NCBI GenBank assembly: GCA_016808115.1
Contig: JAEQBH010003960.1
Coordinates: forward strand, 124,001 to 188,000
DNA: 64,000 bases
Direction of reading: 5' to 3'
Source of the DNA: Tetrastigma voinierianum
Taxonomy: Eukaryota > Streptophyta > Magnoliopsida > Vitales > Vitaceae
The notes under the pieces are model-generated. The model did not search any database and was not told the origin of the DNA. It saw only the letters and a list, made by a program, of their open reading frames with translations. Shown here piece after piece: positions 55,655-64,000 of this stretch; positions within the stretch are counted from its first letter, which is position 1, and each line of letters opens with the position of its first letter. The translations under genes were made by a program, and so were the position numbers.

Positions 55655-57960
55655 AATTTCATGGTATATTTAAAAGGAAGCACAATTTTCCTCAAATCTG
55701 TTGATACGTCATATAAGATTAAAGACAATAAATACATATATGGTTTGTTGAAGGACGTTATCAAGGAAGTTGGAAAAGCAAATGTAGTTTAAATTGTAAC
55801 AGATAATGGATCAGCATTTGTGAAAGCGGGAAAGTTGTTGATGAAGAAATACAATCTGTATTGGACTCCATGTGCAGCACACTGCATTGATTTAATGTTT
55901 GAAGACATTGGTAAAAGGGATAATGTTGCTCAGTTGATCGGGAATGGCCGAATGATAACCAACTTCATTTACAATCATGGTTGGTTGCTTGCAAAAATGC
56001 GACAAGTCTATGGTGAAGATATCGTGCGTCATGGAGCAACAAGATTTGCAACAAACTATATTGCCCTTGACAGTCTTCTAAAAAAGAGGGTTGATTTGAA
56101 GAAAGTCTTTATTAGTAATGAATGGTCATCTCACAAGCTTAGCCGGACTGAAGTTGGACATGAGGTTGAAAGACTCATGTTTGATCATCAATAGTGGGAG
56201 AAGGTGGAGAAGCTAGTGTCCATCTATGAGGCACTATACACAGTGCTTTGCATTGTTGATTCAAAAGTTGTCCATGTCATAGGTACATGCAGTTCGGTTG
56301 ATGAAGGCAAATTTAGATTGACTCAAAGATAAATAGTGGGTGAAACTTATCATCGCAGATCGTTGAGATATAACTCTTAAGCATCCTCTTCATGCAGCTG
56401 GTAACTAATTAATATCCTCTTCGCCAATATTCACATTTAATAATATTATGTTTATATTAATATCGCATACTAATTCTCAATAACTATTGCAACATACTAT
56501 CTAAATCCAAAATTTCAGTATAGACACGGGTTAGATTTGTAACCACTAGGCTACACGTCAGGCTATTCATGATGTTTTTCTAAATTAGATCATAATCTTT
56601 GAAAGGCCTTTGTAATTTTGGAAATAGAGAATAAATTAATGAGTTTCTAATTCTAATTAATTGATTCAATTTATTCAATTGATTTTTTATTTTAGATTTT
56701 TTGACATTTTGAATTCACAGCTTATATTATTCCGTTATTCAAAAAAGGGATTTGGTGATCGGGTAGCAATAACGTCAAGATAAAAAATGGTTTTACAGTG
56801 AGTGTTAATTCTCATTATAAGTAAATTTATAATTATTTTATTATATATTGAATATAAGTAATTTTATTGTAGATTGTGGTTTTATAGCCGTCGCATTTCC
56901 AGCAGCATTCAGGAGTTTGGCCTTGAGTTTTTCCCAAAGCAGCATCATCTTGACTTGTGAAGAGAAATTAGATCTGATTTATAATTCATACCAAACAAAG
57001 AAATCGACTTGCTTGTCTGGCTCCAACAATTTGGTTTTTTTGTTATTACAACATGAAACTAAGATCAGTGATATGGAGGCGGTAGGTAAAGTTCATAGAA
57101 AATAATTTTCTCGATTTACTTGAAATTTAATTTGAGTTTGGTGAAGAAGAAGATCAACTATTTGAATGGGTTAGACCTCCAGACTAGATGATGAAGATGG
57201 AAATCACGATCAATTCTTGCACATATTCGAGAAGCGGTGTTAATGTTGAAGCGGAGTTTTTATTTGAAAAGTTCATAGTGAAAGTTTAGTGAGGCAGGGA
57301 CTCATTTCAACGCATTGTTACTTCTGACCTCTTTTGATTCAGAGTGTTGAACATAGTAGTAGACCAAGTATTCTTTGGTACTTCTACTACGAGGTTATGA
57401 TGTTTCGAGAGAGAGGGAACCCAGTGATGATGGTGATCTTGGAAATGATGGTGGGGATATTGCGGATCCTGACAAAGTCAATATTCTTTGAGCCCGTTCA
57501 GGTGAAGATGATTTCACACATGCTACATGAGATGAAGACCACGGGTCTAGGAGGCCGGTCAGTGTGGAGCCATTGAATCCATATAGAGGAAGACAACGAA
57601 GGATGTGTCTGATGAGGATCGTTTAGGCCGGTTTGAGTCCGTAGTATTGGAACTCCAATTCATTGATTATCGAATAGGGAGCAACATATTTCCTCCTTAT
57701 ACAATGAACATGGTCAGCCTTCTTCCATCTTCCAAGTTACATTGGTGAAGAGAAAATTGAATGGTTAACTATCCTCGGGATCCACAAATGTCATTCAAAT
57801 TCCATATCAAAATGCAAAGGATTTTCAAGCGGCGTAAGATTGACCCAGAATTTCCTATCCACGGAGAGATTGTGGGTAGGAGTCACTTGATTATACATGG
57901 CATGTTAGAGTTCACAATCAACATGCTCAGACACCATCTATTGGTATAAATATTGTCTTC
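55655..57960 (+). pseudogene. hAT transposase remnant 2, central and C-terminal part
   Basis: The reading resumes FMVYLKGSTIFLKSVDTSYK, then VTDNGSAFVKAGKLLMKKYN, then LYWTPCAAHCIDLMFEDIGK (catalytic-core landmarks of DUF659 hATs), then RHGATRFATNYIALDSLLKK. The 375-bp stretch 55820-56194 is fully open. A TAG before YDH-like WEKVEKLV (56192) and further stops follow. C-terminal traces (TKKSTCLSGSNNLVF near 56993, then acidic RLDDEDGN near 57183) and a PTRGRQRRMCLM-like reading near 57570-57620 extend to about 58 kb. Confidence 0.82.
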
Positions 57961-58440
57961 ATCAAAATGGGATCCCTTCATCAAATAATGTAATGGAGCC
58001 ACATCGATCTTCATTTTGGTTTTAAATGACTATTGTGATGTAGTTTCTCGATAAATTATAATGAATATCGTCTTCAACAAGTGTATATTTGCTTATTTAT
58101 GCATTTTTTAAAGTTCAACAAAGTATTTCCATGAATTTCAAAGTATTTTTTATTAATTTTTTGCATTACCGATATTTTTGTCAAAATATCCAGATATTTT
58201 CAATATTCGTAAAATCAGGGAAATATCGATATATCGAAGTAATTCTTGATATTTTGTTCCTTAATTGAGTTATATATATTATCCTTATCCTTGTCTTTGT
58301 GACATGTGAAGATACCCAACTACAGTAGTTTGTAGCTTTAATTTATTGCCATAGTTAAAGCCTTATTTAAACTTTTTCCGGGTAAAGTTGGTTGTTTCAT
58401 GAAACAACATTATTAGGAAGTTATAAAAAATAAAAAAAGT
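57961..58440. other. No gene; repeat tail with ATATCGATATATCG words
   Basis: At 58160-58250 there is CCGATATTTTTGTC, CAGATATTTTCAATATTCG and ATATCGATATATCGAAG. Such repetitive ATATCG words probably mark the subterminal region of the hAT element that ends here. No clear terminal repeat or duplication found. Confidence 0.45.
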
Positions 58441-58862
58441 GCCTTAAATAGTCTTTTCCTCGACAGTGCATAAATACAAAACGGAGAAGTATGTTTCAGG
58501 CGATTTATTTGAAAATAAAAGATAAATAGGTACAAAGAATTACAATTGGGTAAGTTAGTACATTTGACCAAAAAGTAATTGTCTTTGAAGGCTTGAAGGC
58601 ATAGTGGGCAAAAGCAAATGCAAAACTACCCCTCTAAACAATCCAACATTCAATGGGATAAGGAAGAAAGCATTTCTTGCCTGCTCCTTTGTTTTCCTTT
58701 CTTTGCAATAGGCCAAAGGAAGAAAAGCCCTAACCCTATGCTTCTCATTTGCTCGATCTGATCTCTCAGCTTCGTATTCATCTTGAATCTCTCAACTATC
58801 TTTGAGACCCACGATCCATTTGCCTCTCGTCGGTGTCTTCATCATCTGTGAAGGACTGGTCT
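58441..58862 (+). promoter_or_regulatory. Possible promoter and 5' leader of an unidentified host gene
   Basis: CATAAATACAAAAC near 58470 is TATA-like; from 58710 the sequence turns C/T-rich (CCCTAACCCTATGCTTCTC, then CTCTCAACTATC), as in plant 5' UTRs. The leader is interrupted at 58862 by the solo LTR and would continue at 61314 (TTCCTCTCGAATCACGC). No coding sequence could be tied to it, so this is speculative. Confidence 0.3.
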
Positions 58863-59219
58863 TGTAACACCCCAAATTATACCCTGACAGTTTTATAACA
58901 TGTTTTGGGTATAATAAAGGTAAATGTATATTTTTCCGGAATAAAATAAGACTAAAAATAAAATAAGCAAAACCCGGAATTTGTATAAAAGACAAAGGTA
59001 AATTAGTCATTTGCTAATTTAGGACCCAAGGGTCATAATTTAATAAGAATATATGCTAAAGTGAAAAAATAAGACAAAAGTAAAGATTGCAATTAGATGG
59101 AAAGATGAATGACTTAAATGAAAAAATGGAAAAGAAGGCAAAAAATGTAAAGGCCAGAAACATGGCCTTATTTTGGAATCAAATATCTCATTTTGGTATA
59201 TGAAGGAGAGCTCCTATGG

Positions 59220-59310
59220 GTAGGATGAGGAAAAGAAGAAGAGAAGGAGAGGAAGAGAGAAGAGAAGAATAAGAGAAGAAGAAGGAAGAAGGAAGAAGAG
59301 GAGACAAAGG
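59220..59310 (+). repeat. GA-rich block in the solo LTR
   Basis: About 90 bases almost free of pyrimidines (GAAGAAGAGAAGGAGAGGAA and similar). In long plant LTRs such blocks often lie just after the transcription start. Confidence 0.65.
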
Positions 59311-59564
59311 GTCGAAAGGTATGGATTTGTATGTTTTCTATGGATTATATTGTGGAACTTGAGATTTGTATGGACTTGTTTGTATGAATTTTTTTTATGG
59401 ATGCTTGTTTGGAGGTTTGGAATACCTCTTTGTTTATGTAGAATCCTTATTGGTTTTGGTTGTGGTCCTCAATAGAGGAAAGATTTGTATAGAGAAAATG
59501 TTGGGTTTTAGGGGAGATGCTGTCCGTTTTTTTTCAACCCATGTGTTTGTTTCGGCCATAATTT

Positions 59565-60070
59565 GGTCATCATTCATCCAAATTGAGTGATTCAAATTTC
59601 TGGGTAAACTAGACTTATAGGATAACAAATATTCTTGAAATAAGTATATCCAAATTTAGACTCCATGAGACCCAGAAAATTCGTCAAAGTGATGCTCAGT
59701 TTTCGAGTCAATTTTGATACAGTTTTAGGTTCCGAAACAATTTTGGTATTTAGGTCATAAGTTAAGTTTCACTCATCCAAATTGAGTGATTCAAATTTTT
59801 AGGTAAACTATACTTTTAGGATAACAAATATTCCTGAAATGAGTATATCCAAATTTAGACCCTATTGGACCTGGAAAATTCGTCAAAGTAAGGGACGGTC
59901 GGTCCACGAAATCTGTCTCAAGCGATCCGATAATTTGGGTAATTCCGGTTGTTTAAATCATAACTTGAGTTATACGAGTCCAAATGAGGTGATTCGAATT
60001 TCTGTACAAACTAGATATCGGGGAGAATAACTTTCATGAAGAAAGTATGATCAAAATTGTAGTCGAAAAT
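59565..60070 (+). repeat. Three tandem units (about 195 bp) in the solo LTR
   Basis: CATCCAAATTGAGTGATTCA recurs at 59574 and 59773 and, changed to GTCCAAATGAGGTGATTCG, near 59969. Each copy is followed by AAACTAGA/TACTT, GGATAACAAATATTC and GTATATCCAAATT words. Confidence 0.75.
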
Positions 60071-60529
60071 GGACTTAGGAGCTGCCTAGAATTGTTAAGG
60101 CATAATTGGTTATAGAAACTAAAATAGTATAAAGGTTATATAAATGTATTGTTATATTAAATAATGCATCATAGTAATATGGTTATGATAACTTGTGTTA
60201 TGAAAGTTAAAGATAATACATATATAATTTATTTATATGAAAAGAAATGCAGTTAAATATTTATAAGAGATTATTTGAAAATGAATATCTCGTAAGTATA
60301 CATGATATCAGTAGGTATTCATGTATATGAGATATCTTTTTCTAATACCTAAAAGATTGTTAAGAAAACATAATAAAAATGATTGTTTGCTTTAGACCGG
60401 GTAGTTAGATAGATAGGCATATTTATAGGGTACGCAACATACCGGTTCTGAATGCTCGAGGCCCTAGTTTGGTGGATGACATAGATCCGATTTGGATCAT
60501 TATAAGCGGCTATGTTGGGTCCATCTGAG

Positions 60530-60665
60530 ATAGGGATCATTGTCTCGTATAGTGATAATACCTTGAATTATATACGAGATAGAGATCATTGTCTCGTCAG
60601 AGTGATAATACTGCCCAGTTTTATCTGGATAGAGATCATTGTCTCGTGCGTGATAGTACCTTGAT
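60530..60665 (+). repeat. Three copies of a roughly 50-bp tandem repeat in the solo LTR
   Basis: GAGATAG(G/A)GATCATTGTCTCGT occurs at about 60527, 60579 and 60628 (third copy starting GGATAGAG), each followed by GTGATAATAC or GTGATAGTAC. Note the GAGA...TCTC inverted arms inside each unit. Confidence 0.75.
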
Positions 60666-61318
60666 TAAATTCCGGTTATTTCAGTAAGCTTCTAAGGTTT
60701 GCGAGACATGAAATATAAAAGAAAATGATAAGTATATGTAAAGCATATGATATGCGATGATAGTATACAGTTACAAGAATAAGAAGTAAAGTGAAAGATG
60801 ACATGAAAAATATATGAAATATGATAAGAATGAAACATGTTATGAAAAAATAGATATGAGAAATGGATAAATATATGTAAATGTTATATTTGTCATAAGT
60901 ATATGCATGTGTATAGAAGTGTAATGATCCGTGCTACGAATCGTCCCGCATAATTTATTCCCACTAGCGTAAAAAGCTTAGCACGGTCATTTCATCAGGT
61001 ATGGAGTACGGAAGAAAATCGGATAATGAAGAATCGCGTCAACGAGTCGAGGCCACGCATCACTAGGTGTACATTTGGAAGACCTTTTGGTCTATTTTGT
61101 GTATGTAATTTTGTTTATTTTATAAACAATATGCTCTGTAAATGTTGAACACTTCCATATATGAAGCTTGTATATATTTTATGTCCGTGATGCGAATATG
61201 ATACAAGTTAAATGTTTAACATTATATGAATAAACAAACTTAACGGTTTTAAGTTTATAAAAAAAAAAATGAAAACCTCGCTTGACATCGTGTGTTGAGT
61301 TGGGGGCGTCACAGGTTT

Positions 61319-62305
61319 CCTCTCGAATCACGCTTCAGTATTCATCCTCATAACGTATCCTATGAGGATCCTAAACCCTCACTTTTATTACAGTTTTTGT
61401 TTTTTAATGTGTTTTCTGACCGCGCTAAAGTTTTTAGGATCGGCTTTTATCGCTTATCGATTTTGTGCATTTGATTATCTCAAGAAAAATGCGGACTTTC
61501 ATGAGAAACTTTGCTTTGTGTTGTTTAATTATGGAACGAGATACGAGGAATTGATTTTCTGTTCATATAATTTCAAGTAAAAAATCCTCGTTTTCCCGAG
61601 AAAATTCGTATTTGTATTCTACTATTTTTCTATCTCTGAAACGTTTGAGAGGAAGCTCTACTATCTTGCGTCGATAAAGCGAGAGTTTTAATATTTTATT
61701 TTGAAAATAGTCTCAGGTTGTTTTTTTTCATGTTTATATCTTTGGTGATATTTTCTATCAAATTATTTATTATTATTGATTTTATTTCCAATTCTCTAGC
61801 TTTTAGCCACCATATAAACATGAAAAAAAAAAAAAAAAACTAGTTTGTTCTATCATTGCCCAACCGTTTGAATAAATAATTTTTTGGTTTTTGAAGATTT
61901 CCATTCCTTCTTTTAATAAGGATGAAGAGGAGAGGCATAACCGGAGACTATTATGTGGTGGATGGAGAATAAATTATAGGTTTTCAAAAACAAGTCCATA
62001 AAATATCTTACTCTTTCTATATCAACTTCATATTTTGATTGTATTGATTATTGCTACTGAAATAATTTTTAATAAATAATTTATTATTATTTTTTAACTC
62101 ACTTCGTCTCCTTACTCCCTAAATATTGCTATATTAATCGACTCCGTCGCCTTACTACCATTTTGAGATGGATAAACATTTTAGCTAGAGTCTCTTTTGC
62201 GATTTTTTCTCTATTTGGAATTTATTTGCAAAGCTTCTTTTTCTATACATTCTTTAGGCCTTCTTCATTTGAAATGTTTCTCTATGGATATACTAGCTTA
62301 TGTTG

Positions 62306-62402
<97 letters not shown>

Positions 62403-62800
62403 CCTCAATGATGATTTATGCATTTTGTGATTAAAAAAGCTAGTTCATTAGAGTTGGGTTTGAGATCCAAAATAACTTAAAAACCCATAGGGATATGATG
62501 AAATTTTTATCTTTTGTTGTTCCTCCAAGAGCATTTATATGTGTAGAAACATATAAAGCAAAGACATAATCCTTCCATCCCATGACCATTCAGTATTTCC
62601 TATGTCATTCTTACATACATAACTTGTAAGTTACCCATTTATTATGATATTAAACATGTTATTTAGATACGTTAATTAGCAAAAAAAAAAAAAGAGTGTA
62701 TGATCTAATATAACATTATCTAGAATTAAGGACTTTTATATCCCATATGTTTAATTGTGTAATTAATATTCCTTCAAATTGTATATGTGTCTCAAACAAG
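61319..62800. other. No gene recognised; AT-rich with a TA microsatellite
   Basis: Contains short open frames without family resemblance. The first 150 bp may belong to the leader proposed at 58441. The rest is AT-rich, with the TA run described separately. Confidence 0.45.
62308..62399. repeat. (TA)n microsatellite
   Basis: About 46 uninterrupted TA units. Length is likely to vary between individuals and may be misassembled. Tyr/Ile repeat frames across it are artefacts of the repeat. Confidence 0.95.
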
Positions 62801-62816
62801 AAGTATAAATTTGAAG

Positions 62817-64000
62817 AATATGGAAAACGAAATGTTCTGTTATGCCTTTGAATGTGGGCAAATGGTGAAGGATGCAAATGGGTCAATTGAATATAAGGGT
62901 GGACAAGTCATTACAATATTTGTGAATATGAATGTTTCATCACGGCGTTTGTTTCATTAGTTTTTGCTAAGTTAAGGGTTGAATCAAATTCGGTGAAATT
63001 TCACTACACATGTAAATTTGATCAATCTTTAATGGTGTTGTTAATTGATGATGAAGAATTGATGAAGATATTCAGATTCAATGATAATTATTGTTGTGTA
63101 TACGTGTCGTCGAATACCGAGTGCACAAATGGTGTAATCTTACCTTCAAGATATATTAAGTTAAACTCATCATTGTCATGATATTGCCTATTTAATTTGT
63201 AAAATATATGTTCAAGAATAACTAAAGGTTTCCCATGTCTTATGACGATTTTGACATCTGTGGGAGTTCTAATTATGAACACGTTCATGGAAATGGGACT
63301 CCAAATCTGCACTTGTCAATGGATATTTCGACAAATGGCCCAATAATAGAGTCTTATGGGTTGTTTAATAGAGGTGCTGAAACAGATGTGCCTCAACGTA
63401 GTACTAAGCGATTTCAAAATGCAGTATGGAGCGGTGGACAAGCGTTTCCACGTGTTTACGCATTTTGGGATGCTATACCCTAATGTCTTTATCAAGGAAG
63501 TTTGATTACTCTTCTGAAAGAAATAGTTATAAGTACATTGCAGATTATATGCCGCAGTGACCAATTGTCCTTGGAAAATAACTTGTTGTGCTGTTAGTGC
63601 ATCGGATGTTGTCGAGTGCACACATTAAAAATGAGCATAGCCATCTTTGTTGATGATGTGATTTGCCTCTCAGCAGTGGTGAGATCTAATCGTGTCATTT
63701 GTGGTCATTGATGAGGTTATTCGATCTACTCCGGAGTGTACCAACCACGGCAAATTTGTAGATTTCGTCGAGGGTATGGCATGAGATTGACTTATTGTCA
63801 AACGTGGCAAATCAAGGAGAAGGCTAAGGAGAGAATATATGGTCAACCCAAGAATTACTATAAGTTGTTGCCTTGGATGTGTGAGCAAATAGTCCAGAGT
63901 AATCCAGGATCAGTCGTCGAGTTGACCTACTCAAGTGATGGTAATTTTGAACAACTGTTTATCGCACATGATGTGTCCATACAAGGGTTTTTGATGGGGT
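62817..64000 (+). pseudogene. Mutator-like (MULE) transposase, N-terminal part, cut by window end
   Basis: Frames reading MENEMFCYAFECGQMVKDAN, then GSIEYKGGQVITIFV (62820-62930), KFHYTCKFDQSLMVLLIDDE, then ELMKIFRF (62993-63090), and SNYEHVHGNGTPNLHLSMDI (63270-63330) fit the PB1-like N-terminal module and linker of plant MULE transposases. LTYCQTWQIKEKAKERIYGQ, then PKNYYKLLPWMCEQIVQSNP and GSVVELTYSSDGNFEQLFIA, up to IQGFLMG at the end, fit the region just before the catalytic DDE domain. Stops near 63481 and 63710 and a frame change show it is broken. The catalytic domain would lie beyond 64000. Confidence 0.75.

Larger units (their letters stand above)
58863..61313 (+). mobile_element. 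Long solo LTR of a Gypsy (Del/Tekay-like) element
   Basis: Starts TGTAACACCCCAAATTATAC and ends TTGGGGGCGTCACA, with GGTCT (58858-58862) and GGTTT (61314-61318) at the flanks, a 5-bp duplication with one change. The TGTAACACCC start and the 2.45-kb length match long chromovirus LTRs. No gag or pol is present, as expected after recombination between LTRs. It contains a GA-rich leader-like block, three roughly 195-bp tandem units and a 50-bp repeat. Confidence 0.75.

Noticed and set aside
62163..62430. Tyr/Ile repeat open frames
   Set aside because: Artefact of the (TA)n microsatellite.
1..64000. Endogenous pararetrovirus or other integrated virus
   Set aside because: All reverse-transcriptase readings have Copia, Gypsy or LINE neighbours and LTR or poly(A) context; no movement-protein or coat-protein reading was seen.
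1..64000. tRNA and rRNA genes
   Set aside because: Box A/B-like words occur only in SINE-like contexts (31.1 kb, 36.6 kb); no complete cloverleaf could be assembled by eye, and no rRNA landmarks were seen.

Overview
The window is nuclear DNA from a flowering plant, very probably of the grapevine family (Vitaceae). The basis is spliceosomal GT-AG introns, plant-type LTR retrotransposons primed by initiator-Met-like and Asp-like tRNA, plant hAT (DUF659), Mutator-like and L1-type elements, and close resemblance, from memory, of the only host gene and the Copia proteins to Vitis sequences. No database could be searched, so the family assignment is inference.

The one recognisable host gene is a broken copy of a plant SAP130/DDB1/CPSF-A-like protein (MMS1_N beta-propeller family, Arabidopsis At3g11960 type) on the minus strand, with exon 1 at 44.3-44.5 kb and the last visible exon ending near 21.24 kb. 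Seven exons can be placed by codon phase. The introns are swollen by transposons: intron 1 is about 11.4 kb (truncated Copia, SINE-like piece, L1 LINE, LINE fragments) and intron 4 about 7.5 kb (a complete Copia and a miniature LTR element). Exon 6 is split by a 1.2-kb non-autonomous Mutator-like element with 111-bp terminal inverted repeats identical by eye and a perfect 9-bp target duplication. Exon 7 carries an in-frame TAG and two separate 4-bp insertions, exon 5 is out of frame, and the exon 1/2 junction is out of phase, so the copy is very likely a pseudogene. The C-terminal third is not in the window.

Layout: 1-2.84 kb minus-strand Copia remnant; 3.84-8.67 kb an old Copia with both LTRs and a 5-bp duplication; 8.76-18.9 kb a hAT transposase remnant interrupted by a 7.2-kb Athila-like Gypsy that lacks reverse transcriptase and integrase; 18.9-20.6 kb a 5' Copia fragment (minus) with a same-family solo LTR in opposite orientation inside its gag; 21.2-44.5 kb the pseudogene; 46.4-58 kb a second hAT remnant interrupted by an 8.46-kb Tat-like Gypsy (minus) with a perfect AATTT duplication; 58.9-61.3 kb a long solo LTR with a near-perfect 5-bp duplication; 62.8-64 kb the start of a degenerate autonomous MULE transposase running off the window.

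Almost no long open frame is intact: nearly all transposon genes here are dead. The window reads as a nested record of insertions, in which several insertions can be mentally removed to recover the interrupted reading frame. No intact host gene, tRNA, rRNA or CRISPR array was seen.
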